Part shown: positions 1 through 8,674 of the stretch, piece by piece | Position numbering within the stretch: the stretch's first letter is position 1 | Layout: the number at the start of each line of letters is the position of its first letter | Assembly (NCBI RefSeq): GCF_030687295.1 | Contig: NZ_CP117425.1 | Span: 5,584,001 to 5,648,000 of the forward strand | DNA length: 64,000 bases | Direction of reading: 5' to 3' | Source of the DNA: Pseudomonas beijingensis | Lineage (GTDB): Bacteria; Pseudomonadota; Gammaproteobacteria; Pseudomonadales; Pseudomonadaceae | Translations under genes and position numbers: made by a program | Notes under the pieces: model-generated | Seen by the model: the letters and a program-made list of their open reading frames with translations, nothing else | What the model was told of the DNA's origin: nothing | Database searches by the model: none

Positions 1-986
1 CGATTCTCCACCTGCTCTACGCACGCTTCTTCCACAAGCTGATGCGTGACGAAGGCCTGGTGAGCTCCAACGAGCCGTTCAAGAACCTGCTGACCCAAGG
101 CATGGTGATCGCCGAGACTTACTATCGTCGCGAAGCCAACGGTGCCTACACCTGGTTCAACCCGAGCGACGTTGAACTCGAACGCGACAGCAAGGCCAAG
201 GTCATCAGCGCCAAGCTGATCGCCGACGGCCTGCCGGTGGAAATCGGCGGCACCGAGAAAATGGCCAAGTCGAAGAACAACGGCGTCGACCCACAATCGA
301 TGATCGACCAGTTCGGTGCGGACACCTGCCGTCTGTTCATGATGTTCGCCTCGCCGCCTGACATGAGCGCGGAATGGTCCGACTCGGGTGTCGAAGGCTC
401 GCACCGCTTCCTCAAGCGCGTCTGGCGCCTGGCCCAATCCCACGTCAGCCAGGGCCTGCCGGGCAAACTGGACGTTGCTGGCCTGAATGACGAGCAGAAA
501 GCCGTTCGTCGCTCGATCCACCTGGCCATCAAGCAGGCCAGCCATGACGTCGGCCAGAACCACAAATTCAACACTGCCATCGCCCAGGTGATGACGCTGA
601 TGAACGTGCTGGAAAAAGCCGCGCAAGGCACCGAGCAGGATCGCGCACTGATTCACGAAGGCCTGGAGGCCGTGACGCTGCTGCTGGCGCCGATCACCCC
701 GCACATCAGCCACGAGCTGTGGAATCAACTGGGTCACACCGATCCAGTGATTGACGCACGCTGGCCGGTGGTGGACGAAGCAGCTCTGGTGCAGGACAGC
801 CTGACCCTGGTCATCCAGGTCAACGGCAAGCTGCGCGGCCAGATCGAGATGCCAGCCGCCGCCACGCGTGAAGAAGTCGAAGCCGCCGCGCGGGCCAATG
901 AAAACGTGCTGCGCTTTGTCGATGGCCTGACGATCCGCAAAGTGATCGTCGTGCCCGGCAAGCTGGTCAACATCGTCGCAAGCTAA
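1..986 (+). CDS. leuS: Leucyl-tRNA synthetase, C-terminal part (5' end outside window)
   Basis: This class I aminoacyl-tRNA synthetase charges tRNA-Leu in the cytoplasm. The window opens inside the gene: the frame is open from base 3, so the N-terminal part (HIGH motif, most of the editing domain) lies upstream. Visible are the MAKSKNN sequence (the KMSKS catalytic loop, about 70 residues into the fragment), the helical anticodon-binding domain and the C-terminal domain ending [15 protein letters not shown]. It is followed after about 90 bases by lptE on the same strand, the usual Pseudomonas order leuS-lptE-holA. Identification is firm; only the 5' boundary is unknown. Confidence 0.97.
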   Translation, partial: ILHLLYARFFHKLMRDEGLVSSNEPFKNLLTQGMVIAETYYRREANGAYTWFNPSDVELERDSKAKVISAKLIADGLPVEIGGTEKMAKSKNNGVDPQSMIDQFGADTCRLFMMFASPPDMSAEWSDSGVEGSHRFLKRVWRLAQSHVSQGLPGKLDVAGLNDEQKAVRRSIHLAIKQASHDVGQNHKFNTAIAQVMTLMNVLEKAAQGTEQDRALIHEGLEAVTLLLAPITPHISHELWNQLGHTDPVIDARWPVVDEAALVQDSLTLVIQVNGKLRGQIEMPAAATREEVEAAARANENVLRFVDGLTIRKVIVVPGKLVNIVAS

Positions 987-1076
987 TTGGATCGGGCGCC
1001 TGGCTCAAGCCTGGCGCCGAATACAACCTGCGGGGTCGCATGGTCGACCCCCATAGGGTTCAAGGGGAGCAACAAG

Positions 1077-1682
1077 ATGATCAAACGTAATCTGCTGGTA
1101 GTGGGCCTGGCGGTCCTGTTGAGCGCCTGCGGCTTCCAACTGCGCGGCACCGGCACCACCGAGCTGGCGATCAAGGAACTGGACCTCAGCGCACGGGACG
1201 CCTATGGCGACACCGTCAAGATGCTGCGCGAGACCCTGGAGAACAGTGGTGTCAAGATCTACAGCGGTGCGCCGTACAAGCTGGTGCTGGCCAGAGAACA
1301 ACAAAGCCAGCGCAGCCTGAGCTATGCCGGTGCCGGCCGTTCGGCCGAGTACGAACTGAACAACGTGCTGAGCTATGAGATCCGCGGCCAGAACGACCTG
1401 ATGCTGTTGGACGACAAACTGCAGGTGCAGAAGGTCTACCTGCACGATGGCAACAACATCACCGGCTCCGACCAGGAGTCCATCGAAGTGCGCGGCGAAA
1501 TGCGTCGTGAACTCGTACAGCGCATGATGCTGCGCCTGCAACAGCTGAGCCCGGCCCAACTGGAGCAGCTGCAACAGACCGCCGACGCCAAGGCCAAGGC
1601 CGAAGCCGAAGCGCTGGAAGCAGCACGCAAGGCTGAGGCGGAAACCCCGCAACAGTCGCCAATGCAGATCCCGGCTGAATAA
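1077..1682 (+). CDS. lptE: LPS-assembly lipoprotein LptE
   Basis: LptE is the outer-membrane lipoprotein that plugs the LptD barrel and helps insert lipopolysaccharide into the outer leaflet. The 201-residue product has a lipoprotein signal (MIKRNLLVVGLAVLLSAC, lipobox LSAC, lipidated Cys18) followed by GFQLRGTG, typical of the family. The last 40 residues are a Gln/Ala/Glu-rich tail, which is common in Pseudomonas LptE. The ATG at 1077 was chosen over upstream in-frame codons because it starts the signal peptide and follows an AGGGGAG ribosome-binding site. It lies between leuS and holA and is probably co-transcribed with them. Confidence 0.95.
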   Translation: MIKRNLLVVGLAVLLSACGFQLRGTGTTELAIKELDLSARDAYGDTVKMLRETLENSGVKIYSGAPYKLVLAREQQSQRSLSYAGAGRSAEYELNNVLSYEIRGQNDLMLLDDKLQVQKVYLHDGNNITGSDQESIEVRGEMRRELVQRMMLRLQQLSPAQLEQLQQTADAKAKAEAEALEAARKAEAETPQQSPMQIPAE

Positions 1683-1721
1683 GCCTTGCGGGGCACTCCG
1701 GCGCCCCGCTCGCTTTCTCTT

Positions 1722-2760
1722 ATGAAGCTCGCTCCCGCTCAACTCGGCAAACACCTGCAAGGCGCCCTCGCGCCGGTCTACATCATCAGTGGCGATGACC
1801 CGCTGCTGTGCCAGGAAGCCGCCGACGCCATCCGCGCCGCCGCTCGCCAGCAAGGCTTCGACGAACGCCAGGTCTTCGCCGCCGACGCCAGTTTCGACTG
1901 GGGCACGCTGCTGCAGGCCGGGGCGAGCATGTCGTTGTTCGCTGAAAAACGCCTGCTGGAACTGCGTTTGCCGTCTGGCAAGCCCGGGGACAAGGGCGCC
2001 GCCGCGCTGATCGAGTATTGCTCACGCCCGGCCGAGGACACGGTGCTGCTCATCAGCTTGCCGAAACTCGACGGCAGCGCGCAGAAGACCAAATGGGGCA
2101 AGGCCTTGGTCGAAGGCCCGCAGACCCAGTTCGTGCAGATCTGGCCGGTGGATGTCAGCCAGTTGCCCAGCTGGATCCGCCAACGCCTGTCCCAGGCTGG
2201 CCTCTCGGCCAGCCAGGACGCGGTGGAGCTGATTGCCGCCCGGGTCGAAGGCAACCTGTTGGCCGCCGCCCAGGAAATCGAAAAGCTCAAGTTGATGGCC
2301 GAGGGCGGGCAGATCACCGTGGAAACGGTGCAGGCCGCCGTGGCCGACAGTGCGCGCTTCGATGTCTTCGGGCTGACCGATGCGATCCTCAACGGTGAAG
2401 CCGCCCATGCCTTGCGCATGCTCGAAGGCCTGCGAGGCGAAGGGGTCGAGCCGCCAGTGATCCTCTGGGCCCCTGGCCCGGGAATTGCGCCTGCTGGCCA
2501 ACCTGTCCCTGCAATACAGCCAGGGCGTACCGCTGGACAAAGCCTTCAGCCAGGCCCGCCCGCCCGTCTGGGACAAGCGCAAACCGCTGATGAGCAAGGC
2601 CCTGCAACGCTACTCCGCACCACGCTGGGCGCAACTGCTGCTCGAGGCCCAGCGCATCGATGCGCAGATCAAGGGCCAGGCCGCCGGCTCGCCGTGGATG
2701 AGCCTCAGTCGGTTGTCGCTGTTGATGGCTGGGCAGCGGTTGGCGTTACCTGCCGAATAA
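1722..2760 (+). CDS. holA: DNA polymerase III delta subunit, frameshifted by a 1-base insertion
   Basis: HolA is the delta subunit of the clamp loader, which opens the beta sliding clamp; the gene is essential. Translation from ATG 1722 gives a normal delta N-terminus ([14 protein letters not shown], then the AAA-like domain) up to about residue 250 (PPVILWA). The frame then changes and reads unrelated residues. The expected C-terminal domain ([15 protein letters not shown] ... RLALPAE) continues in the next frame to a stop at 2760. Total length is 3n+1. Removing one C from the CCCC run at 2470-2473 restores a continuous frame of about 345 residues. A working cell cannot lack this subunit, so a sequence or assembly error is likelier than a real mutation. 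Confidence 0.93.
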
Positions 2761-2796
2761 GCACGCACTGAAGGCTGTTCTGCGGCGAAGACATCT

Positions 2797-2884
2797 CTGT
2801 GGGAGCAAGGCTTGCCCGCGATGAAAGCAGCGCGGTGTCTCTGAAACCGAGGTGTCTGTATCGCGAGCAAGCTTTGCTCCCACC
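2797..2884. repeat. REPIN (inverted pair of REP palindromes) downstream of holA
   Basis: Two REP units face each other: CTGTGGGAGCAAGGCTTGCC starting near 2797, and its inverted partner TCGCGAGCAAGCTTTGCTCC near 2860. They are variants of the GTGGGAGCGAGCTTGCTCGC family seen all over this window. Such pairs are non-coding and are thought to be mobilised by REP-associated tyrosine transposases (RAYTs); no RAYT gene is present here. As RNA the pair folds into a long hairpin that can protect the 3' end of the holA message. Confidence 0.85.
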
Positions 2885-3007
2885 TATCGGCACCACAAGT
2901 CGTGTGTTCGTCTGAATGACATTTCCTACGCAATGCAGGGACTGGACAACCCCCCAACTCTGTCCCATGATTTGCCCCGCAAAAACCACCCTACGAGAGA
3001 TCCCATC

Positions 3008-3172
3008 ATGAGCAAAAAGCCATCCAAGCATGGCCCGAACAAGGCCAAGTCCATCGTCGCCCAACCCCTGTTCCGCAGCCGCCAGGAACGACCCACCAAG
3101 GGCAAGGGCAGCTACCGCCGCGAAGCCTTCCAGTCTGACAACTGGGAGGCTTCTTGCTTTCTGGCCGCTTGA
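3008..3172 (+). CDS. arfA: Alternative ribosome-rescue factor ArfA
   Basis: ArfA rescues ribosomes stalled on non-stop mRNA by recruiting release factor RF2 when trans-translation fails. The 54-residue product carries the family core QPLFRSRQ ... KGKGSYRR ... NWEAS. ATG 3008 is chosen because the residues upstream in the same frame are not ArfA-like and the MSKKPSKHGPNK start fits the basic N-terminus. Inside the last codons (3122-3153) lies a strong hairpin followed by a T-rich stretch. In other bacteria such a structure causes RNase III cleavage or termination inside the gene, giving a non-stop message, so that active ArfA is made only when tmRNA is overwhelmed. The tail after the hairpin (CFLAA) would then be dispensable. 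Confidence 0.93.
   Translation: MSKKPSKHGPNKAKSIVAQPLFRSRQERPTKGKGSYRREAFQSDNWEASCFLAA
3122..3153 (+). promoter_or_regulatory. Intragenic hairpin in the 3' end of arfA (non-stop-generating element)
   Basis: The arms GAAGCCTTCCAGT (3122-3134) and ACTGGGAGGCTTC (3141-3153) are fully complementary apart from one G-U wobble, with a 6-base loop. TTGCTTTCT follows directly. This position within the last ten codons matches the known hairpin in arfA of other proteobacteria, cut by RNase III or acting as a terminator. Confidence 0.85.
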
Positions 3173-3244
3173 AACACTCGGACAAGCCCTACGCCCCTTT
3201 CGCATGTTAAGGTCAGCACCTGAATTGTATTTCTGGACCCGTGC

Positions 3245-4567
3245 ATGCCCTTCTGTCTTTCCCATCGTTGGCCACTGCGCCAAATGATTGTTGCCGCAAG
3301 CGTTGTCCTGCTTGTCGCCTGCGCCGAAAAACCTACCGCCGCCGACGCCCAACCGCTCCAGACTGTTCCCACCGTGACCGCTCCGGCCATCGTGCCGCCT
3401 GTGGTGCCCACCGGTGACGACCTGTTCATTGCGCCCACCCAGACCTTCGCGCAATGGCAGGCCGGGTTTCGCAAGGAGGCCCTGGCCGCCGGGATCCGCG
3501 CCGATTTGTTCGACCGTGCGTTTATCGGTGTCAGCCCGGACATGAGCGTGATCAAGGCCGACCGCAGCCAGCCGGAATTCACCCGCCCCGTGTGGGAATA
3601 CCTCGATGGCGCGCTGTCGCCACTGCGGGTCAACAAGGGCAAGAGCCTGATCCAGCAGAACGCCCAGGTTCTGCAAAACATCGAGCAGCGTTATGGCGTC
3701 GATCGCGAAGCGCTAGTGGCGGTGTGGGGCATGGAGAGCAACTTCGGTCAGTTCCAGGGCAGCAAGTCGGTGATCAACTCCCTGGCGACCCTGGCCTACG
3801 AAGGTCGGCGCCCGGGCTTTGCTCATGCGCAATTGATCGCCGCGCTGCAGATCCTGCAACAAGGCGATATCACGCCGGAAAAAATGCTCGGCTCCTGGGC
3901 CGGCGCCATGGGCCAGACCCAGTTCATCCCCACCACCTACAACACCCATGCGGTGGATTTCGACGGCGACGGCCGCCGCGACATCTGGGGCAGCTCCACC
4001 GATGCCCTGGCCTCGACCGCGCATTACCTGCAAAGCTCCGGCTGGCAACGTGGCCAGCCGTGGGGGGTCGAGGTCTCGCTCAACGAGGGCTTCGACTACA
4101 CGCTGGCCGATGGCACTATCCGCAAGCCCGTCTCTGAATGGATGCGGCTAGGCGTCGCGGAATATGGCGGCTTGCCAATCGCCCCCGAGGACAAGCAGCT
4201 CTCGGCGTCCCTGCTCTTGCCGGCCGGCCATCGCGGCCCGGCGTTCCTGATCTTTGATAACTTCCGCGCGATCCTCAAGTACAACAACTCGTCGTCCTAT
4301 GCCTTGGCGGTCGGGCTTTTGTCAAAGCGCTTTACCGATGGCGGGCTGGTCTACGGCCAATGGCCCAAGGAAGACCTGCCCCTGAGCCGTAGCGAACGCA
4401 TCGAACTGCAAACCCTGCTGGGCAAGCATAACTACGACGCGGGCAACCCCGACGGCATCATCGGCGCCAACACCCGCAAGGCCATCCGCGGCGCCCAGCA
4501 ATCGTTCGGCTGGCCGGCGGACGGGTATCCGACGCATCAGTTGCTGGAGGCGTTGCGTAGCCGCTGA
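3245..4567 (+). CDS. Lytic murein transglycosylase, MltB/SltB family with peptidoglycan-binding domain (SltB3-like)
   Basis: This enzyme cleaves the MurNAc-GlcNAc bond of peptidoglycan with formation of 1,6-anhydro-MurNAc. The 440-residue product has a lipoprotein signal (lipobox LVAC, Cys26) and so is probably anchored in a membrane facing the periplasm. A family 3 transglycosylase domain follows (about 65-365) with the catalytic Glu164 in VWGMESNFGQ and the SWAGAMGQTQF signature. A C-terminal peptidoglycan-binding domain spans about 380-437 (ERIELQTLLG ... GIIGANTRKAI). An alternative start is Met14. Layout and synteny match the P. aeruginosa enzyme called SltB3, but the symbol is left open. 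It converges on ldcA across a REPIN. Confidence 0.93.
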   Translation: MPFCLSHRWPLRQMIVAASVVLLVACAEKPTAADAQPLQTVPTVTAPAIVPPVVPTGDDLFIAPTQTFAQWQAGFRKEALAAGIRADLFDRAFIGVSPDMSVIKADRSQPEFTRPVWEYLDGALSPLRVNKGKSLIQQNAQVLQNIEQRYGVDREALVAVWGMESNFGQFQGSKSVINSLATLAYEGRRPGFAHAQLIAALQILQQGDITPEKMLGSWAGAMGQTQFIPTTYNTHAVDFDGDGRRDIWGSSTDALASTAHYLQSSGWQRGQPWGVEVSLNEGFDYTLADGTIRKPVSEWMRLGVAEYGGLPIAPEDKQLSASLLLPAGHRGPAFLIFDNFRAILKYNNSSSYALAVGLLSKRFTDGGLVYGQWPKEDLPLSRSERIELQTLLGKHNYDAGNPDGIIGANTRKAIRGAQQSFGWPADGYPTHQLLEALRSR

Positions 4568-4589
4568 ATTGCCGTATGGCGGCTACCGC

Positions 4590-4660
4590 GATATCGCGAG
4601 CAAGCTCGCTCCCACAGGGGTTCTCGGTCAACCTGTGGGAGCGAGCTTGCTCGCGATGAC
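4590..4660. repeat. REPIN between the convergent transglycosylase and ldcA genes
   Basis: Inverted pair of the GTGGGAGCGAGCTTGCTCGC family: TATCGCGAGCAAGCTCGCTCC from 4592 and its mirror from about 4632, separated by about 14 bases. It sits in the short space between two convergent stop codons, a place where a long hairpin could act as a bidirectional mRNA 3' end. Confidence 0.85.
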
Positions 4661-4681
4661 TGATTCGCAGGCGCTACATGA

Positions 4682-5620
4682 CTAGCGACTGACCACCACA
4701 TCCTGCTCCAACACCAACCGCTTCTCCCCCGCATCCAGCGTCACCAACGCCCCCATGGGTAAGGTCAGGTTCGGATCGCAATGCCCACTGCGCCAGCCGG
4801 ACACCACCGGAATACGCAACGGTTCGAAGGTCTGCTTGAGCAAGCGGTTCAACGCCTCGACATCAACTCCCGCTACATCCCCCACCAACACGCCACGCAA
4901 CTTGTGCAACGTGCCGGCCAACCGAAGCTGAGTCAGCAGTCGGTCGATGCGATACAGCGGCTCGTTGACGTCTTCGATGAACAGGATCACCCCTTCAGCG
5001 TCGATCTGATAAGGCGTGCCCATGGTCGCGGCAATCATCGACAGGTTGCCGCCCAGCAGACGTCCGTGGGCGATGCCTGGCTCGACGGTGGTCAATGGGT
5101 AGGCGGCGGGGTGGTTCAGCGCGCTGCCGGCTTTCAGCTGCCCACGCAGCAGGCTAAAAAACGAGGTGACGGTTGGGGGTTCCTTGTCGCCCAGCAGATC
5201 GGCGTTGAGCAGCGGCCCGTGGAAGGTCACGAAGCCTGCGTAGCGGCTGATGGCCAGGTGCAGGGCGGTGATGTCGCTGTAGCCTACGAATGGTTTGGGG
5301 TTGCGGCGTAGGAGGTCGAAGTCGATGCGATCGAGGAGCCTTGGTGTGCCGTAGCCGCCGCGTAGGCAGATGATGGCTTTGATTTCTGGGTCGGCGAAGG
5401 CGGCGTGGAGGTCGTTGAGGCGTATTTCGTCGCTGCCGGCCAGGTAGTTGTCCTTTTCGTAGACGCCGGGGAATATTCGCAGCTCATGGCCCCTTGCGTG
5501 CATCCATTGGATGGCTTTTTCCGTGTCCAGGGGGGCGGGGCCGGCGGGGGCGATCACTCCGATCATGCCTTCTTGAGGGAGTGCTGGGACGGGGTGATGG
5601 GGGGTTAAGGTGTGGGCCAT
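4682..5620 (-). CDS. ldcA: Muramoyltetrapeptide (LD-) carboxypeptidase
   Basis: LdcA is a cytoplasmic serine peptidase of family S66 that removes the terminal D-alanine from recycled murein tetrapeptides. The 312-residue product starts MAHTLTPHHPVPALPQEG; the frame continues upstream, but only into the repeat element, so ATG 5620 is chosen. Visible are the GVIAPAGP N-terminal motif, the nucleophile motif ICLRGGYGTPRLLD, the GYSDITALH segment and the late EDVNEPLYRIDRLLTQL region. It is of normal length and sits next to peptidoglycan genes, consistent with wall recycling. Confidence 0.93.
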   Translation of the reverse strand: MAHTLTPHHPVPALPQEGMIGVIAPAGPAPLDTEKAIQWMHARGHELRIFPGVYEKDNYLAGSDEIRLNDLHAAFADPEIKAIICLRGGYGTPRLLDRIDFDLLRRNPKPFVGYSDITALHLAISRYAGFVTFHGPLLNADLLGDKEPPTVTSFFSLLRGQLKAGSALNHPAAYPLTTVEPGIAHGRLLGGNLSMIAATMGTPYQIDAEGVILFIEDVNEPLYRIDRLLTQLRLAGTLHKLRGVLVGDVAGVDVEALNRLLKQTFEPLRIPVVSGWRSGHCDPNLTLPMGALVTLDAGEKRLVLEQDVVVSR

Positions 5621-5641
5621 GGGGTTCCCGGCTTTTTGATC

Positions 5642-6624
5642 GTGTGTATATCCGTTTTTTGTGTAACGGCCACTTAGGGTTCCGCTCTTACAGCGGGTCA
5701 CTTTTGGAAGAGCGCCAAAAGTAACCAAAAACGCTTTGCCCCACCACTCGGTGCCTCGCTTAGGCTCGGCATGCCCGAACGCAGGCATTGCTCCGTGGGC
5801 CGCCGCGAAGGGCCATCCATGGCCCAGCGCGGCTATCCCGGCATCCATGCCGGGATGCCCACTGCGCAATGCCTGCGTTCGGCCAGCGTGGTTTAACGGG
5901 GCGTCCAGATCAAGATCAAGATCCAAAGCAAGCAAAGCAAAGCAAGAGCGGGGCATGTTCAGCACTTATGCGGCTGCACTATCGCCATCGCGAGCAAGCT
6001 CGCTCCCACAGGGGGTGTGCGGGTGCCCACAACCTTTGCACACAATACAAAAACCTGTGGGAGCGAGCTTGCTCGCGATGAGGTCGACACATCCAACATC
6101 ACTGCAGACTGACCCACCGCCTTCGCGAGCAAGCCCGCTCCCACAGGGGGTGTGCGGGTGCCCACAACCTTTGCACACAATACAAAAACCTGTGGGAGCG
6201 AGCTTGCTCGCGATGAGGTCGACACATCCAACATCACTGCAGACTGACCCACCGCCTTCGCGAGCAAGCCCGCTCCCACAGGAGAAATGCGGTCCCACCA
6301 AGAACCAGGTCGGCTATCAGGCCGCCTCGCGGTGGACGTTGATCTCGGGCGCCCCATTAACCACGATGGCTGAACGAAGGTATTGCGCAGTGGGCAACCC
6401 GGCATGGATGCCGGGTTAGCCGCGCTGGGCCATGGATGGCCCTTCGCGGCGGCCCACGGAGCAATGCCTTCGTTCAGGCATGCCGAGCCTAGGCGAGGCA
6501 CCGAGTGGTGGGGCAGAAGCGTTTTGGTTACTTTTGACTGGGCCGGCTTCCGGGCTTCTCAAAAGTGACCCGCTGTAAGAGCGGAACCATCAGTAGCCGT
6601 TACCGAAGAAACGGATATACACAC
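5642..6624. repeat. ~1 kb foldback element: ~270-bp imperfect inverted repeats enclosing a REP array
   Basis: The left arm (5642 to about 5908) and right arm (about 6349 to 6624) are near reverse complements. The outermost 16 bases are perfect terminal inverted repeats (GTGTGTATATCCGTTT at 5642-5657, AAACGGATATACACAC at 6609-6624). Matching blocks inside each arm include the pair GGGCCATCCATGGCCC / GGGCCATGGATGGCCC, the CGGCATCCATGCCGG palindrome and CACCACTCGGTGCCTCGC. Translated frames here (PWAAAKGHPWPS) are artefacts of the repeat. No transposase and no clear target duplication is seen. The centre (about 5985-6285) is a tandem REP array. It looks like a mobile or MITE-like palindromic element that has been colonised by REPINs. 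Confidence 0.75.
5988..6283. repeat. Tandem array of a 135-bp unit made of REP sequences
   Basis: The block starting GGGGGTGTGCGGGTGCCCAC at 6011 recurs at 6146, a period of 135 bases, and the two copies look identical by eye. A partial third unit ends near 6281. Each unit contains an inverted pair of GTGGGAGC-type REPs and a spacer carrying AGGTCGACACATCCAAC. Two near-perfect copies imply recent duplication. Confidence 0.85.
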
Positions 6625-6649
6625 CACCCCAAAAACAAACGCTAAAAAA

Positions 6650-7672
6650 TCAGGACCCGAGCAACTCAGCCTTGACCAACTTAGCCTGCTCATCCGCATG
6701 ATACGAAGACCGCACCAACGGCCCCGAAGCCACGTTCTTGAACCCCATCTTGTACCCTTCCTCAGCAAACCAGGCAAAGGTATCCGGATGCACAAAACGC
6801 TGCACCGGCAGGTGACTACGCGAAGGCTGCAAGTACTGCCCCAAGGTCAGCATATCGATGTCATGCTCACGCATCCGCTTCATCACCTCGATAACTTCCT
6901 CATCAGTCTCACCCAGGCCCAGCATCAAGCCAGACTTGGTCGGAATGTGCGGCATCATCTGCTTGAAGCGCTGCAGCAAGGTCAACGACCACTGGTAATC
7001 CGACCCCGGGCGCGCGGCCTTGTACAGGCGCGGCACGGTTTCCAGGTTGTGGTTGAACACATCCGGCGGCTCGGCGGCGGTGATTTCCAGGGCGATGTCC
7101 ATGCGGCCACGGTAATCGGGCACCAGGGTTTCCAACTGTACGTTCGGCGACAGCTTGCGGATCTCGCGGATGCAGTCGGCAAAGTGCTGGGCACCGCCGT
7201 CACGCAGGTCGTCGCGGTCCACCGAGGTGATGACTACGTACTTGAGCTTCAGGTCGGCAATGGCGATGGCCAGGCTTTCCGGTTCGTTGGTGTCCAAGGG
7301 CTTCGGACGGCCGTGGCCGACGTCACAGAACGGGCAGCGACGGGTGCAGATGTCACCCATGATCATGAACGTGGCGGTGCCGCCGGAGAAGCACTCGCCC
7401 AGGTTCGGGCAGGAGGCCTCTTCGCAGACGCTGTGCAGCTTGTGCTTGCGCAACAGCGCCTTGATGCGATCGACTTCCGGGGAAACCGGGATGCGCACGC
7501 GGATCCAGTCGGGTTTCTTCGGCAGCTCGGTGGTGGGGATGATCTTGACCGGGATGCGTGCAACCTTCTCGGCGCCGCGCAGCTTGACGCCGGCCTCTAC
7601 CTTGGCACGCGGGGCCGGACGCTCGGTGACGTCCAGCGTCGGGATCATGGTTTGCACTGCATCAGTAGTCAT
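6650..7672 (-). CDS. lipA: Lipoyl synthase
   Basis: LipA is a radical-SAM enzyme that inserts two sulfurs into protein-bound octanoyl groups, completing lipoate on the E2 and H proteins. The 340-residue product holds the auxiliary cluster cysteines Cys83, Cys88 and Cys94 ([12 protein letters not shown]) and the SAM-cluster motif Cys109-x3-Cys113-x2-Cys116 (CTRRCPFC). The start at 7672 ([14 protein letters not shown]) follows lipB by one base, so translation is probably coupled. The operon ybeD-lipB-lipA runs on the minus strand. Confidence 0.97.
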   Translation of the reverse strand: MTTDAVQTMIPTLDVTERPAPRAKVEAGVKLRGAEKVARIPVKIIPTTELPKKPDWIRVRIPVSPEVDRIKALLRKHKLHSVCEEASCPNLGECFSGGTATFMIMGDICTRRCPFCDVGHGRPKPLDTNEPESLAIAIADLKLKYVVITSVDRDDLRDGGAQHFADCIREIRKLSPNVQLETLVPDYRGRMDIALEITAAEPPDVFNHNLETVPRLYKAARPGSDYQWSLTLLQRFKQMMPHIPTKSGLMLGLGETDEEVIEVMKRMREHDIDMLTLGQYLQPSRSHLPVQRFVHPDTFAWFAEEGYKMGFKNVASGPLVRSSYHADEQAKLVKAELLGS

Positions 7673-7673
7673 A

Positions 7674-8321
7674 TCAGTCGATTCCGCCCGTGAGGGTCGT
7701 CTGCTCAGCATAGTCGAGGTGTTTGACGAGCTGCGCGCGCAGCCGGGCACTTACCTCGGCAAATTCAATCGATCCTGCGTGTTCGCTCAACTGGGTCATC
7801 GCCAGTCCTGCGTAGCCACAGGGATTAATCCGTCGGAATGGCGCCAGGTCCATGTCCACGTTCAACGCCAGGCCATGAAACGAACAGCCGTGGCGGATCC
7901 GCAAACCCAGGGAGGCAATTTTCGCCCCATCGACGTAGACACCCGGCGCATCCGGCTTGGCCGCCGCCGTCACACCGTAGCTGGCCAGCAGCTCGATCAG
8001 GCACGTCTCCATGCGGGTGACCAGCTCGCGCACGCCAAACCCCAGCTTGCGCACATCCAACAACAGATAGGCGACCAGTTGGCCAGGGCCATGGTAGGTC
8101 ACCTGCCCGCCCCGGTCGACCTTCACCACCGGGATATCCCCCGGCAGCAACAGGTGCTCGGCCTTGCCGGCCTGGCCCTGGGTGAACACCGGCGGATGTT
8201 CCACCAGCCAGACTTCATCGTCGGCGGTGGTGCCGCGTTCGTTCGTGAAGCGTTGCATGGCATGCCAGACCGGCTCGTAAGCCATCGTGCCCAGCTCGCG
8301 AAAGCCCAGCGTGCCCGGCAT
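7674..8321 (-). CDS. lipB: Lipoyl(octanoyl) transferase
   Basis: LipB moves octanoate from acyl-ACP to lipoyl domains, the step before LipA. The 215-residue product has the [12 protein letters not shown] motif, Lys134 in [10 protein letters not shown] and the catalytic Cys168 in INPCGY. The ATG at 8321 overlaps the ybeD stop (TGATG arrangement); a GTG one codon earlier (8324) is an equally possible start. Both suit translational coupling to ybeD. Confidence 0.96.
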   Translation of the reverse strand: MPGTLGFRELGTMAYEPVWHAMQRFTNERGTTADDEVWLVEHPPVFTQGQAGKAEHLLLPGDIPVVKVDRGGQVTYHGPGQLVAYLLLDVRKLGFGVRELVTRMETCLIELLASYGVTAAAKPDAPGVYVDGAKIASLGLRIRHGCSFHGLALNVDMDLAPFRRINPCGYAGLAMTQLSEHAGSIEFAEVSARLRAQLVKHLDYAEQTTLTGGID

Positions 8322-8593
8322 CACAACACCATGTGCACGAAACCGGTCGCTCGCAGCTCGCTGTTGATGTCGTAGAGCTGTTCCTGACCGGTGGCAATGA
8401 TGTGCAACTGGATCGTCGTGTACTTGCCGTTGGTACTCTGGCGCTCGGCCAGGGTCTTGTGGTCAACGGTGGCATGTTTTTCAAGGATCGCGATGATCTT
8501 GTCCTTGAAACCTACGCCAGTGTCGCCGATTACCTTGATGGGGTAATCCGCGCAGGGAAATTCGATTTTTGGCGCCTTTACTTCGTCTGTCAT
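8321..8593 (-). CDS. ybeD: DUF493 family protein (YbeD)
   Basis: This is a small cytoplasmic protein of 90 residues of the YbeD/DUF493 family, which has a ferredoxin-like ACT-type fold. Its role is not established, but it nearly always sits before lipB. The start [14 protein letters not shown] at 8593 was chosen over an upstream in-frame Met because it matches the family N-terminus. The [15 protein letters not shown] and [19 protein letters not shown] blocks are typical. It overlaps lipB by one base. Confidence 0.92.
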   Translation of the reverse strand: MTDEVKAPKIEFPCADYPIKVIGDTGVGFKDKIIAILEKHATVDHKTLAERQSTNGKYTTIQLHIIATGQEQLYDINSELRATGFVHMVL

Positions 8594-8674
8594 GGCGTAA
8601 CGGCCTCGTAAGCCGTGGTAACGCACATGGCCCCGCTCCGGATGGGAACGAGGCCATGCAGGTCAACACATCAA

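Noticed and set aside
5988..6283. Short tandem array as a CRISPR or centromere-like site
   Set aside because: It is a simple 135-bp duplication of a REPIN.
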